From positions 365,642,459 to 365,706,458 of the forward strand of contig OZ010793.1 of the NCBI GenBank assembly GCA_963932465.1: a stretch of DNA of 64,000 nt, read 5' to 3'. How positions within the stretch are numbered: position 1 is the stretch's first letter; every line of letters starts with the position of its first letter. The notes under the pieces are model-generated. The model was not told the DNA's origin and did no database searches. It saw only the letters and a list, made by a program, of their open reading frames with translations. This DNA is from Maratus speciosus (lineage: Eukaryota > Arthropoda > Arachnida > Araneae > Salticidae). The position numbers were made by a program, and so were the translations under genes. Shown piece after piece: positions 10,130 through 22,252 of this stretch.

Positions 10130-10279
10130 CTTCATCATTCTGTATATCGAAATATAATACTTAATCATTTATATAGAATAAAATCTCTATGTTCTTCTCA
10201 TCTAATTAACAATAATATTAAAAAACTAATTTATGATGCATTAAATCATGGTTTTCCAAAAAATTCATATATTCATTAA
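10130..10279 (+). pseudogene. Reverse transcriptase fragment, right part
   Basis: Continues the frame of 9111-9421 after the MITE: HHSVYRNIILNHLYRIKSLC and then NIKKLIYDALNHGFPKNSYIH before a TAA stop. The LYRIKSLC-NNNIKKLIYDAL pattern fits the region after the RT palm in Penelope-like or related elements. The stop may be the true C-terminus of this fragment or a truncation; no GIY-YIG endonuclease was seen downstream. Confidence 0.6.
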
Positions 10280-12240
10280 TATACAATTAGTACTTACATA
10301 TTTTAAAAAAAAAATTAACACATGCGTAAACAAAATTACAAAAAAATTTATTAAATAAAAAAATATTTATATAAAAAATTAAAAATTGTAAAATAATAAT
10401 AAACAATTACTATAGGATGGTTGGGTGGGTAGATGTTAGAGTACGGAGGAAGATGGAGTTGTCTGGATAAAACACAATGGTTAATTTTTTAAAAAAATGA
10501 TGGGGCTTTTGTATTATAACTACATTTCTAATACGTATTTTACATGGATGTTGATGTTGATTTGATGTTTTATATATAATTGGTGACATTTCTCTCTCTC
10601 TCTCTCTTTTTTTTTCAATTCATAGTAATTTTAGCTTATTTAATCAAATTCAAAATTAAATTGTTTTTAAATTTTAGTCTACTCAGGACAATATCCATAT
10701 TAATTAATAATAGTATACCATCTTTATAGTGATTAATATGCATATTAGTTTATTTGATATAACTAATGTTATACGGTATGTATTAAAATTGGGTAATTAG
10801 TTTTTATTATTATTCCACTATACTTTTTAATATTGTTTTATTTTCAACTTTGTATTCCATGATTAATTATCGGTTTATTATGACTGTCACAATCATATTT
10901 TTTAGCTTTTTTATGGCTAATATGATGTTAATCCACACACTATATTTGTGATCTTTAGGCTATTGGGAATTTTAGAATCTGACAATCTTCTATAAACATC
11001 CATTTTTTCCCCTGTTCATTTTATTAATTTATTATTTTTTATATTTAATCGTAATTATTAAAGTTTTTTATATTTTTATTATATATAATTTATTTTATGT
11101 TATAGCATATAGCTATATTCTATATATTATCAATGTTATAAAATTATTTAATTTCTCAGTGTAGATTAAATGGGTAAGGTAGTAGAATATATTGAAAGTA
11201 TTTTATTACCATTCAATTTATTTAATTTTTTTGAATAATGATATATAGTATGGTATTATTTATATATTAGGGTTTGTGTGGTAATGCAGTTGATATCTTT
11301 TAAATTCATTAGCTTTTATTAGGCTCTTCTTGTGACATTTGAATAATAATAATAGTTTTAAAATAACATAATAGATGGCAGCACCAAATATTTTTAATGC
11401 TTCTATTGAGTAATAATTTTAATTTTTTACACCAGGTGGTATTGAACGCTGAATTTGGCAATATTGTAAAATAGAAATTAAACAATTTAAAAGTGTTTTT
11501 AGGTATTTTAAATAATGTAATTATTTTCTATTTATATTATATTAATTGAATTTATCACGGTATTTCAAAATGAATTTACTGAATCCATAGGTTTTAATTT
11601 CTGTGTTAACTTAACTGTTTCATTCACCTTAATCTTATCATGCTTTTGGATACCATGTGCGGGCGGATATTTTGAAAATCAACTGGGATTTATTCGGTAT
11701 GTTGTGTAATATTTCTATTTTTTATGCTATAAATTAAATACTTAAAGGATGTATTGTTTTTTCCATTTCATGCCATTTGATAATGTTCTGTTTTCATCTT
11801 GAAACTATTCTCTTGGTCATATTGGTTGTTTGAGTACAGGAGAAAAAAAATTCAGCTTTTAGCTTTTTTTCTCACAGATAACAACCGATTTGCTTATATC
11901 ATTGAATTATGTACTCTTGAAAACGTAATTCAATATATAAGTTTTTCAATTTTTTTCGGTATCCATATTCTTCTTTTTTTCTTCCATATTAATTCTTGTA
12001 ATTAAGTATAAGGCACTTTATTTTATACATACAGTTCAATATTATAGGTTTGCGGTATCCATTTTTATTGTCATTTCATTCACACTATTGCGGTTTTTTA
12101 TGATGGTCGGTAATGTTTAATTAATGATTATATATTATATATATATTATATATATATATTGTTCTTTTTTTTTCTTACAATATTATTAAATTTTTGTGAT
12201 TATTACATTATAATGTGTTCATAGAAAATTTCGCAGCTCT
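10280..12240. other. Extremely AT-rich DNA
   Basis: Long AT tracts, a (CT)n run near 10592-10607 and (TA)n near 12130-12160. No gene or defined repeat. Could contain the 3' part of the retroelement fragment above. Confidence 0.4.
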
Positions 12241-12310
12241 CTTAATTAACCCTTTGGTATTTTTAAAACATATTTTCAACTTAGTACCCCGTTCTGCCCG
12301 GGTTCCCTTA

Positions 12311-13922
12311 CCATAATAAAAAATCATTTCTCCTAAACGTCGAAATTATCTGAGTTATCATGCTTTGCAAAATAAAATATTTATTGCAGTTAGTATTATA
12401 ATAAATATTAATTCATGTTAAAAAATGGCGACCACTTAAATATTTCAAACTCAAAAAAATATTTAAAAAAATTACAATTCCAAATTTACTGTTAGGCCTT
12501 GGTACAAGGATTCCAGAGCATTTTTCTCCCCACTCTATTTTAAAAAGTGGCTGAGATATAACAGTTTGAAATTCTAGTATGGCTGTCACATTGAAACAAG
12601 ACAATGGATTATAAATAAGGAATTTTTCAGTAATCGGATTTAATTTATAAATTTTAGCAAACGTGGTTTATCGCATTCTCTTTCCTTATTGTTGTAACCA
12701 TTGTTGCTACTCTCATATGCTTAACATTACTTAATCATATCATAAATAACGTATATACAAGAAAAAACTACGTATTGGTATATTCTTAAAATATTCGCAC
12801 ACACCATACACGCGTGAATAACGGCGTCCGCCAGCGTTAAATTCTCGCGCATTTCCCTGACTAATTTTTCGAAGTTCTCATTCAAATTCAGTACTGACAA
12901 AAAATGGAAATCTTCTATAATAGAGTTCCACGCATTTTAGCTCCGTGTTTTTGAGTAAAATTTACTAAATTCTTTAAACCAAGGAATTGAAAAAGCTACC
13001 TTTTCCTCACGATTACTGGCCGAAAAGACTTTTTTATATCACATTTGTTCGATTTAACATGAAAATTTCGTTTTTTCCTACCAATAATTTTCAAGTTATT
13101 CATTTTAGTAAAATGTATGGTATTTCCAAAATTAAGATAACGTGTTATGAAATGACTATTTAATTGAGTAAGGTATTAAAAAAAGTTGATCATTATTATC
13201 AGCAGTAATAAGAAACTTTACTATCTTAATGTCTTATTTTTCGTATGTTTTACCTTTTCACTTTGAAAATGACTCGTCGAAAGAAGAATTAAACATACAT
13301 GTATGTGTGTGTGTGTTTCATATGTATTTCAACCTCATGTTTCATTTTTATCTTAAAATACATTTCGAAATCAAGTTTGACTCTAATGCAGTCATTTTCA
13401 GCCGCGGTGTAATTTAATACGAGGATGTAATTTGATACCTGGAATGTCGTGAAAATAGTGTACTATAATATTTGATATTTCATTGTTTTTAATATTTTAA
13501 TGTGCTCTATATTAAAATTTCATTTATCTTTCATCACCTTACTGGGAAAGTGAATCTCCCAAATCCTTTAACTTTAGTATGCTGGGAGCAAATTTATTTT
13601 GAAGTGGGGGAAAAAACGAATAACAAAAATTAAGTAAATAAACAATTAAATTAAAGAAATCAAAAAACCCGACTGCGTAAAAAGCGAACTAATTAATTAT
13701 TTCTCATCAATGTGAAACTATTTTTTTTTTTTCAATTACTATTAGCTCACACTCTCGCTATATATATCTTGTTCAAATTTTCAATCGTTAATAAAATACT
13801 TATTATTCATCCAATCAAGCTCAAATATTTTTTTTAACTTGTAGTGGATGACACTTGATGTTAATCCAATTTTTTAAAATATTAATTCATTAATTAAATT
13901 AAATTAATTAATTTTCAATAAT
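12311..13922. other. Unassigned DNA
   Basis: 12311-12600 may be the remainder of the CAGGGTGTCC-type element interrupted at 5923, since the sequence style is similar, but no end is seen. A patch near 12810-13020 is less AT-rich (CGGCGTCCGCCAGCG) without a recognisable frame. A short (GT)n lies at 13303-13314. Confidence 0.35.
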
Positions 13923-14033
13923 CGAGAGAGCCCTCTTCTTAATCAAGGTATTTTAAGACCGAGAGAGCCCTCTTCTTAATCAAGGTATTTTAAGGCCGAG
14001 AGAGCCCTCTTCTTGATCGACATTTTTTAAGCG
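13923..14033 (+). repeat. Three tandem 37-bp units
   Basis: Units begin CGAGAGAGCCCTCTTCTT at 13923, 13960 and 13997. Units 1 and 2 differ by a single base; unit 3 diverges in its second half. Each unit carries GAGAG facing CTCTT and could form a small hairpin. Confidence 0.9.
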
Positions 14034-14209
14034 CCACTCAAGAGGAAAGAAGAATGGGAGAAAAAAAATTCTCTTATTGGCCTAAGTAGGAATTGACTTA
14101 AAATATTTTTTTATATTGCTTGTTTATGTTACTTACCTATTTTTTTTTTTTTATTTATTTACTTGTATTAATGACTTTTAAGTTGTGTTTAATTGTTAGT
14201 TCCTATCTA

Positions 14210-14600
14210 TAAACACTGTTTTGATGAGGTCTATAGATGTCTATGATGGTTAGAGTTGCAGTAAAGCTAGAGATCCTACATACACAACTTCCAGGTTGTA
14301 TAATATTTTAACGGATCTTCTGACTGTAAAATAGTCAATGAAACATCGTCTTCATTTTTAAAGACCTATCCAATGATATGCCACTCAATATTTTTTTTTT
14401 CGTCTCTACCGCCATTTTGAATTTATAAAAACAAAACCTAGCCTATAATTATCGGGCCGTTAAGACGAATTGATAGAGACCTCATTCATCAAAATCCATC
14501 CAGCCGTTGGGATATTTCGAGGGTATAAAGAAATCCACATACACAGAAATACATGAAACACATAATCCTTCTATTCAGTCGGGTAATAAATACTTAATTT
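14210..14600 (+). mobile_element. 3' tail of a non-LTR retrotransposon (LINE)
   Basis: The segment ending CCATCCAGCCGTTGGGATAT and then a (cacatacacagaaat)-type terminus is the form seen in 3' UTRs of RTE-like LINEs of animals (the 'cagccgtt...' box followed by a short repeated end). No reverse transcriptase remains. Family is inferred from tail style. Confidence 0.45.
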
Positions 14601-15187
14601 ATGAAAAAGAAAAAAAATATGTAATGTAACTTTTACCAAAATATATTGTTTAAATCACTCTAGATTTTTTGACAGCTCAAATGCTTTTTAGTGTTAATAA
14701 TAAATTACATAATTATTTATTATTAACTCCTAAAAATATTTTATTGTTGCAGTTTCACAGCCAGTTGACTTATTTTGGCGAGAGTGGTTTAGCGCATAAT
14801 AAACTCCACTGTTTTTGTAACTCGTAATACAGTCATTATCATCCTAAAGAATATTCGGCAATTTATCTTCTGCGGCCAGCTAACGGGAAAAAAATAATAG
14901 TAAAATGTTGTATTGTCATCGGAAAAACACCTGTGCGCATAATTTTTTATAATTCTGCCTATTGGGAAATGTGTAAAAGATCGACAGAATTCCATCTTTA
15001 CATACAAAAAAAAGTTAAATAAAATTAAGTTAAATAAAATCGTGTAAAAACGATTTCGGTATCTATGCTTGAGGGGAGAGGGGGGGGGGGGGGAGTATTT
15101 ATAAATTTATTTTGTGTATTACTTAGAAGTTTTTTAATTAATCATAATTTATTGTAAAATTTTGTTGATTTTCTCATCATCATGTTT
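14601..15187. other. Unassigned AT-rich DNA
   Basis: AT-rich with a G-run at about 15073-15092. No gene seen. Confidence 0.35.
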
Positions 15188-15190
15188 TTA

Positions 15191-15750
15191 GGTGCGTTCG
15201 TAATTATATAAATACATGGCCTATAAATACATATAAATACATGTCCTCGTTCAGTCCGTCTGTCTGTCCTTCCGTCCGCATATAACAGAGCAAAAACTAC
15301 CTAACCGAATGGTCTGAAATTTTAAATATATAATTTTGCGAAATTTTGTCGAGTCATTTTAAATTTTATGAAAATCGGATGTATTAATGACAGGGACAGT
15401 CAAAAGTTTTCCGAAGCATTACGGCCAATGGAAAAAAATTATTGCAAGTGCATTTTAATGATGTTACAGGCTTCCAATTCGTCTGAAATTTTAAATATAT
15501 AATTGTTGTAAAGTTTTGTCGAGTCATTTTAAATCTTACAAAAATCGGATGTATGGTTTAATTACAGGGACAGTAAAAAATTTTCCGTTATATTAAGGCG
15601 AATGGGATAAAAAATATTTCAAGTGCATTTTAATGATGTTACAGCCTTTCGAACAGAATGAAATTGATATGAAGTGCACTAAAATATAGATTCGGTACAA
15701 TATGCGGTGCAAAAAATATTTGTAAAACTAGTTATTACTACGAACGCACC
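15191..15750. mobile_element. 560-bp MITE with TTA target duplication
   Basis: The ends GGTGCGTTCGTAAT and ATTACTACGAACGCACC are inverted repeats with one small indel, and TTA lies on both sides (15188-15190, 15751-15753). The inside contains a (tctgtc/ccgtcc)-type patch and two diverged copies of a 170-bp unit. No coding sequence. A 3-bp TTA duplication suggests a superfamily other than Tc1 or hAT. Confidence 0.8.
15301..15644 (+). repeat. Two diverged tandem units of about 170 bp
   Basis: GTCTGAAATTTTAAATATAT starts at 15312 and again at 15481, and both units end in GCATTTTAATGATGTTACAG. In between they share the TTTTGTCGAGTCATTTTAAA segment and AAAATCGGATGTAT. An internal duplication inside the MITE. 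Confidence 0.85.
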
Positions 15751-15753
15751 TTA

Positions 15754-16437
15754 TTTACCACGTTTGACGAGCAATTTCCAACTTGTTGAGAACTTGCGAT
15801 AAGTCATTAAAGAAACAAATTAAAAACAAAAGTTAGTGTGAACATATTTTTGTGAAGCAAGAACTAAGAGTTTCATTATCTGTTATGTGAAACATTTTGT
15901 GAAAAACAACATTAACATAACCATGCTGAAGTATCAATTTTCCGAATGTATAATTTTATTATTATTCTTGTATATTGTCAGTAAAACTCATCAGTTTGCA
16001 ATATATTATTCTTCATTTTTTGACAAGTAATTTCCGTACGCCTAGAAAACATATTTTATCAGTGAATTCTTCTCAAAAATCTGAAAAAGAGGAAGACATT
16101 TCGTTCATTCCTAGCACACATGCTCTCTATTAATACTAAAATCCGAATTTATTTTTAAAATGAAAAAACAAAAATTCTGTACATTAAGATTTCTAATTTA
16201 ATTAAAAAAAAAAAAAGTTTTCGAATTTAAAAATGAATAACAATTACTTTTCTCATTCATTCAAAAATGCTCACAATTTATTTTTTTTTTTAAGTTGAAT
16301 AAGTTGTCTAAAGTTAAATAAAGTTGGATTTATAAAGTTGTTTATAAAAAAATATTCGCATTTAAAATATATTTTAGATGAACAGATTTAAAAGATATTT
16401 TAATTTAAATATTAAATGGGAAAAAATCGATTCTACT

Positions 16438-16473
<36 letters not shown>

Positions 16474-16864
16474 TCGACTAAAAATATTGTATTCATATTT
16501 TACATCTAGCAGTCTACTTAAATTATTTATAATTCATATTTTTACCATATACTAATTCTAAAATATTAAAACCCCAAACACAATCTCATTAAAGACGAAA
16601 TCTTCCCGAAATTAACTTCAAAATTAAAAGCTTTTTAAAGAAATGAATCAATTCATACCCATCTGAAGCAAAAATATTTACTGCTTCAAAGTGTTTCACT
16701 ACTGTGCAACTTCAGCCCAATGGTTAGCGTAACTCGTCTCATAACACTAACCGGAACGCTATTTCAAAATTATTGTTGACTAAAAATTTTTTTTGAAAGT
16801 ATAGACATATTTATATCTAAACGTACAAAAAGAATTTAAAAAGTGCATTCAAGAATTTAAAAAA

Positions 16865-16896
<32 letters not shown>

Positions 16897-16903
16897 CAGA
16901 GAG
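15754..16903. other. AT-rich DNA with simple repeats
   Basis: A-run at 16440-16468 and (AAT)n at 16866-16893. No gene seen. Confidence 0.45.
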
Positions 16904-16905
16904 TA

Positions 16906-18391
16906 GGGAAGGTTTGATACATTGACAATTTCTCTCAACAAATGGCATTATTAGCTATTGTAACAGATGTAAAGGCTACTTTTATTAGCAGAGGCCATCA
17001 TTAGCTGGACTAATCAGTGAAGAACTGACAACTCTTTTTTTTCTTTTAATTTTGAAGATTTTCGGAATGTCAATGTAATTTTTTTCAAATACTGATTTTC
17101 TTTCATAACTCTTATTACAGTGAAGATAATATTTTGTAATTATTTTTTATTTGTAAAGCACATTGTTAGGGTGAGTTTTACTAGAAAGCAGATTGGCATT
17201 TTGCAACCGCATTTATACAAAGTTATTGAAAATCCAATAAGGTATGATAGGGAGAAATGATACATTAGTGCTGGAGAGAAATGATACACTTGTATATTTG
17301 AAATTTAATAGTTTTTTGTAAACTTTTAAACTAATATAGGACTATAATATCCATTATTGTTTTACAGCAAGAGCTACTGCGAAATTGGTAAGGAAGAACA
17401 AAGAGACTATTCATAGACATTATGTAAGGCTACATAGAAAAGCAGTGAGATGATAGATAGTTAGTTCGCTTTGCTCTTCATGTATACATGGGAACATTTT
17501 TCCTTCTATAGAAGGAAAAAAGTTTAAATGGCCTGAAAGGGAAAATTTTTCTTTAATTGACGAAGGGAAAATTGAAAAAACATTAAATCTACCCGATTTT
17601 ACTTATAAAAATGATAGAGTTAGTTTTTCTTTTAACCATTTCAGGAATGGTGGTATGTTTATGAAACCACTTAATTTTAATTCCCAAACGCTACATTGGC
17701 ACCAGCATTTTGTAAAATATTTTCCATTTACTATGAAAGTAAAATATCTCTTTTCTTTTTCCTAATTAAATTTGTTGGTAAATTCCGGTTCCATTCATTT
17801 ATTCAACACTTTAGCATTGAAAATGCTACCCCTGAAAGGGTTAAGGTAATCTTAAATGTGCTAAATTTATGTTAAATTGTTTGCAAATCAGTAATGTTCA
17901 CTTCCTTTTTCCTTGCAGCTAGATCTCTATAGGGTTTTTTTTTTTTTTTTCATTATTTATTTTCTAAAAAGTGTGTTAATAGGATTTAAATAATAGCAAT
18001 AGTTTAAATATTTTTGTAAAAAACATTTTTGAGACAAAATAAATCAATTTCATTTCGTTTTAAATTTTACTTAAATATTTCAAGATTTATCATAAAAAAA
18101 TTGTATGACGCATAAATTGAATTGTCTACATTTTTTTTTCTTTTCAATTTACATAACAATGTATCAAAGCCCCCTTGCTAATGTATCAATCCTCCCCAGT
18201 AATGGGGAGATTTGATACAGTACTAACCATTCAAAATAATTGGGATATATTTTTTGAATGACTATTTTTTAAATTCACAATATTTTTAATAAATGAATAA
18301 AAGGTCACTTTATAAGAAAACACAAATTTGTTTAAAAATAGCTTTCTAAGGGTTGTAAAAGATTAGTAAAAAAAGTGTATCATACCTCCCC
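16906..18391 (+). mobile_element. pogo-like element, family with GTTTGATACA ends
   Basis: The left end GGGAAGGTTTGATACA is matched inverted at the right end TGTATCATACCTCCCC, with TA on both sides (16904-16905, 18392-18393). Extra copies of GATACA occur inside both subterminal regions (for example near 17254, 17284, 18166, 18184, 18213), as expected of transposase binding sites. A C-terminal transposase remnant lies inside, so this is a decayed copy rather than a pure MITE. Confidence 0.7.
17457..17765 (+). pseudogene. C-terminal tail of a pogo/Tc1-type transposase
   Basis: An open frame without a start codon contains the pattern KKFKWPERENFSLIDEGKIE followed by KTLNLPDFT and a final hydrophobic strand. 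This matches the conserved tail seen after the DDE domain in many pogo-related transposases (FxWPexdDxsxxexxxIxxxLPxP). No DDE domain or DNA-binding part remains in this copy. The frame stops at TAA 17763-17765. The match is by pattern, so moderate confidence. Confidence 0.5.
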
Positions 18392-18429
18392 TACAATAAG
18401 CTATATATATAAAACTGTAATAATATGTT

Positions 18430-18518
18430 TTATTAATTTCACGAACCGGAACGATATTTACCAGTATTTCACGAACCGGAATGCTGTTCCGGTTTACTTC
18501 GGTACATTTCGAGCCCTG
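18430..18518 (-). mobile_element. hAT-type end fragment
   Basis: Minus strand starts CAGGGCTCGAAATGTACC and continues with repeated CCGGTTCGTGAAAT units. This is a typical hAT terminal region. The other end was not found, so it is a single-ended fragment. Confidence 0.45.
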
Positions 18519-19110
18519 CTTATTACATTCTTACATTTTTTTTCTTTTTTTTTTAAGTAGTATGTCGCTGATATTTTAGCAACATTTAAAATGGTCGCTA
18601 ATATTTTAGTAAATTTTAAAATGGTCGCTAATCTAAAAGGGTTAAGAAACACTGATTTAGATGAAAATAAACAATATCTCAAATTTCTCCAAAATCACAA
18701 AATTGGTATTGCATCACTTTTCATGAAGACTAATACATAAATTAACAGGAATTCGCTAACTTTATTCATAGTAAAAAATTAAAAAGTTAATTTAAAATTT
18801 TCAAGAATAATAACGATTTTACCACTGATTTCAAAATTAAGTTGCTGTGCTTTACGAAAAATGTTCATAATAATCCCGAGCAAATGTAGTTCCATTTAAT
18901 ATTCTAATTATTATTATTATTATTATTTCAAAATTTTAATGGTATTTCCTTGTAATATGCCTTGTTATTTAAGACAATAAATTAATAGAAAATTCAGAAA
19001 CATTTTTTTTTCTTTATTACATTGTATTTTCATCAGTAGTTTTATTTATTTGTGGTTACTATTTAATTTTTAAGGAATAATGTCTATTTTAGATTATTAT
19101 TTATTCGATT
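18519..19110. other. AT-rich DNA
   Basis: A short duplicated phrase (AAAATGGTCGCTAAT near 18589 and 18619) and an (ATT)n run near 18908-18926. No gene. Confidence 0.4.
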
Positions 19111-19345
19111 AATCTGTTTTGGTAAATTAAATATAAATATTGATTTACTTGATTAAAAAAAGGGTGGTGGGGTGAGCCCTCACCAACTTAAGGGAGCAAG
19201 AACACTTGCAAATTGAAAACAACTGTAATCTGTTTTGGTAAATGAAATATAAATATTGATTTATTTGATTAAATAAAAGGGGGGGGGGATTGTTGCTCCC
19301 TCACCAACTTAAGGGAGCAGCAACCCTTGCAAATTGAAAACAGTT
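19111..19345 (+). repeat. Two tandem units of about 116 bp
   Basis: AATCTGTTTTGGTAAAT starts at 19111 and 19227. Both units continue through a G-run and CCTCACCAACTTAAGGGAGC to CTTGCAAATTGAAAACA. The AAGGGAGCA core recurs in the 30-bp direct repeats that flank the Copia element, so a common LINE-type source is possible. Confidence 0.8.
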
Positions 19346-19585
19346 GATATTGGTAATATATTTTTCTTGGAAACTACTAAAGCGATTTCAAGAATTTTTC
19401 AAGAAAATTTGGTAGCTAAACTGGTTGTTTAGCCTGTAAAATAAATAAATATATTTTTTAATGTAATGGTTGTATGATTTTGCAAACAAAAAATTCTAGT
19501 TTATTATTATTAGTTAGTACTGAGGTTTCTAAAAAGGAATTGGTTTTTCACAACTACAAAACGATTGAAATATGGTTAACTTATA

Positions 19586-20804
19586 CAGTGAAACCCGCTT
19601 AAGAAGTTTCCCAAGGGAGTGGAGAGGAAAAACTTCTTAAACGGGAAAACGTCTTAAACGGGAAATTAGCATTTTTTGAAAAAAAATCAATAGTTTAAAT
19701 ATTGATATTTAGAAGAGGGTTTATTTTACCTTAGTACAATAATACAAAGAGTACTTTCTATAAAATTGAGTTTTCTTAAGAAATTTAATTAGTTTGCACA
19801 CTTAAAAAATTAGCTAATAAAGTAAAAATACATAATTACCTTAGAAACTCTTTATTTAATCCAAGACAAGAAATTTCTCTTTAAGAGTGATTTGATATGT
19901 TTTTGAAAAAAAAAAATCGGTTATAGGTTTTTTCCGGCAACCTTTAATCAATAGCTTTTCTTCCATAACTTCATATTTTCCTCTTTTCACATTTTTAATT
20001 TTACGAGATTTTTCAGAACAATTTAAAATGAGATCTCGTTTTGCTAGAATTCCATTCAGAGTAGCCACTGGTATGTTCAACTTCTTTGCAATTTCAACTC
20101 TTGTTGTTTTGGCGTTACTATCAACTTCTTTCAAAATTTTGATTTTGTCTTCAATTGACAAGGCTTTCCTTGTAATTGCCTTGCCCGACATTTTTGGGGA
20201 AAAAAAAAAAAACAGAATTTTTTGTCCGTGTATTTTCTAACGAGAAAGCTTTGATGTTATGCACTTTACACTGACTTAAAAACTGCGAAATAAATAAACC
20301 AAACGCAGATTTGGTACATTACACTTATAGAATATGGTGGTGGGAAAGAATCTGTTGTAACTATTGAACTGAAAGAACCACCCATCGGTAGGGCGCAGCA
20401 ATTCCCTTTTCTCTTATCAGTCACTATTGTTACAGTGACGAGAGGCCCATCCTCTACCCACATTCCATTTCCATCAAACACGTTAAACAGATTTTAAGGT
20501 GAAATAGAGGTGACCACATCTGCTATCAGTCCTAAACATTGACCTTTTTGAATAGCGAAGAATAATAAAGAAAGAGATTTCAGCACAGAAAATAAAATAA
20601 TAATCAAAAAGACAAAATAAACGAGCTTTGAAAGTAAAAATGGAAGGAAAAATAAAACTTTTTAAGCGGGAAAGAGTTTCGAACAAAACTTCTTAAACGA
20701 GTTATTTTAGTATTGTAAGAATAAGAGAAAAATGGGGATCGAAAATATAAACTTCTTAAACGGGAAAACTTCTTAAGCGGGAACTTCTTAAACGGGTTTT
20801 ACTG
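19586..20804 (-). mobile_element. pogo/Tigger-like element with N-terminal transposase remnant
   Basis: Ends CAGTGAAACCCGCTTAAGAA and the complement of CAGTAAAACCCGTTTAAGAA, flanked by TA (19584-19585, 20805-20806). Repeated CTTCTTAAACGGGAAAA motifs fill both subterminal regions. Length 1219 bp with a truncated transposase, so it is a non-autonomous deletion derivative. Confidence 0.85.
19856..20191 (-). pseudogene. N-terminal helix-turn-helix of a CENP-B/Tigger-type transposase, truncated
   Basis: 111 codons starting at a good ATG (20191). Residues 5-50 form the psq-type helix-turn-helix of CENP-B and pogo/Tigger proteins: RKALSIEDKIKILKEVDS, then TRVEIAKKLNIPVATLNGIL. Residues 65-85 (KYEVMEEKLL) correspond to the start of the second DNA-binding part (the CenpB-type helix-turn-helix). 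After that the frame runs into unrelated sequence and stops, so the rest of that domain and the whole DDE region are missing; full-length relatives are usually 400 or more residues. The DNA-binding half could still bind the element ends if expressed. Confidence 0.8.
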
Positions 20805-20806
20805 TA

Positions 20807-21934
20807 GTACCATATAAATAAAAAAAACCCGAAATCGCTTCCGTACTTCCAGACAAAATGGTATGTCAGTATGACAGCTATTTTCCATGGGATTTCAAAA
20901 TTATTGTTGCCCTTAAGTATTTAAAAAGTGCCTAAAATAAAATAAAATAAAATAAAAACAAAATATAATCTTTTTAAAGTGACAGTTAATGCAGTTATGT
21001 TTAATTTCATTAAATTAAATTGTAATTGCGCTGAAATATGAAATTTGCATGTTAAATTTATAAATTATACAAAATTACAGTTACATTTATTCTTATATAT
21101 ATTGTAAGTTTTTCTCCATTAATAGTAAATTGATATATTTTCTTATTGCTGAATATGTTTATTTCATTATTTATTTAAATTAGTTAAATCAGAAATATCG
21201 AAACTGACATTAATTAACAAAACTTTCTTAACAAAATATTCCACGATTTTCTTTTTTCTGTTCTCCATTCTCCTTTTTAGACAATCGTCATAAAGTTTTT
21301 AAAAAAAAAAGAAAAAAAAAACTTTATTTATGAATAAAATATTTTTATTATCAAGAAACTTTTTTTGCTTCTCTGCATATATTTCCCCTTCCCCTATATA
21401 CTATTGTCATAAAATATGAAATAGTTCATTTATCAATATCAATCCAAAGTTATTCGTTTTATGATAAGCATATTAAACATACCAAAAATGTCTTTCAAAT
21501 TATTTAGTTCTTTATAAAATAATTGTTTGTAATGATAAATGATAAGTAAATATAATGTCAATTACATTTGGAGTTCCTAATAAATAAATACTCAACATGG
21601 TATCTTTCGCCCTGGCAGAATATGCATATTTTATTTTGCCTAAGGTAAAATAATAATAATAATCCGTTAACGTCCACTTTCTTTTAATGCTATTGACCGT
21701 TCATTTTTATAATCAATTTTATGCTTCCATAAAGTATTTTCTGAATATGGTAATTTTTACTAAACTTTATATTGCTTTATATTGAAAAAATTAGCAGATA
21801 TTTTCTTTTATGAAGAAAGGCTCTGTGAAAATGCTGTAAAATTGCGTTCGTAATTTATGTAATTTAAATAACTTTTTGTCAATATATATATATATATTTT
21901 TTTTTATAAAGATGATTTTTTACTATATAAAATT
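20807..21934. other. AT-rich DNA
   Basis: An (AAAAT)n run near 20936-20960 and several A or T runs. No gene or repeat family recognised. Confidence 0.4.
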
Positions 21935-21935
21935 T

Positions 21936-22251
21936 ATATATGAGGGGCTCACTATAGCAGCCCAGTTCCATTTTGGGAAGAAAAAAAAAATAAAGATATA
22001 GTCCCATTTAGAAGGTGTATAAAATCTTTTCTATCTACTCCCACAGTGAACCAAGTCTGTATGTATAACAGATGACATATATGAGAAAGTATGTGAAAAA
22101 TAGACTTGGTTGACTGTGGGAGTGGATAAAACAGATTTTATGCACCTTCTACATGGACTATATAATTTATTTATTTCTTTATTTTTATTTATTTATTTAT
22201 TTTTTTTTCAAAATGGACTTGGTCTACTATGGTGCTAAACCCTTCATATAT
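21936..22251. repeat. Palindromic MITE-like hairpin
   Basis: TATATGAGGGGCTCACTATA at the left is matched inverted at the right (TATGGTGCTAAACCCTTCAT). The arms also share ACCAAGTCTGT against ACAGATT-type sequences and CTACTCCCACAGTGAACC against GACTGTGGGAGTGGA. The loop is near 22075-22085. No coding sequence. Confidence 0.75.
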
Positions 22252-22252
22252 A

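Larger units (their letters stand above)
5925..12308 (+). mobile_element. 6.4 kb span bounded by pogo-like inverted ends
   Basis: The left end GGGGAACCCGGGCCACAACG is matched inverted at the right end (12281-12308, CCCCGTTCTGCCCGGGTTCC), with TA on both outer sides (5923-5924, 12309-12310). Near the left end a good splice donor (AACCAAG/GTAAGG, about 6113-6124) follows a GC-moderate leader, then a short last-exon remnant with a PHD-type finger. Several later insertions, described separately, fill the span. The right end could instead belong to a second copy, so the continuous element is an inference. Confidence 0.5.

Noticed and set aside
13923..14033. CRISPR-like array
   Set aside because: The 37-bp units are directly adjacent without spacers and the genome is clearly animal.
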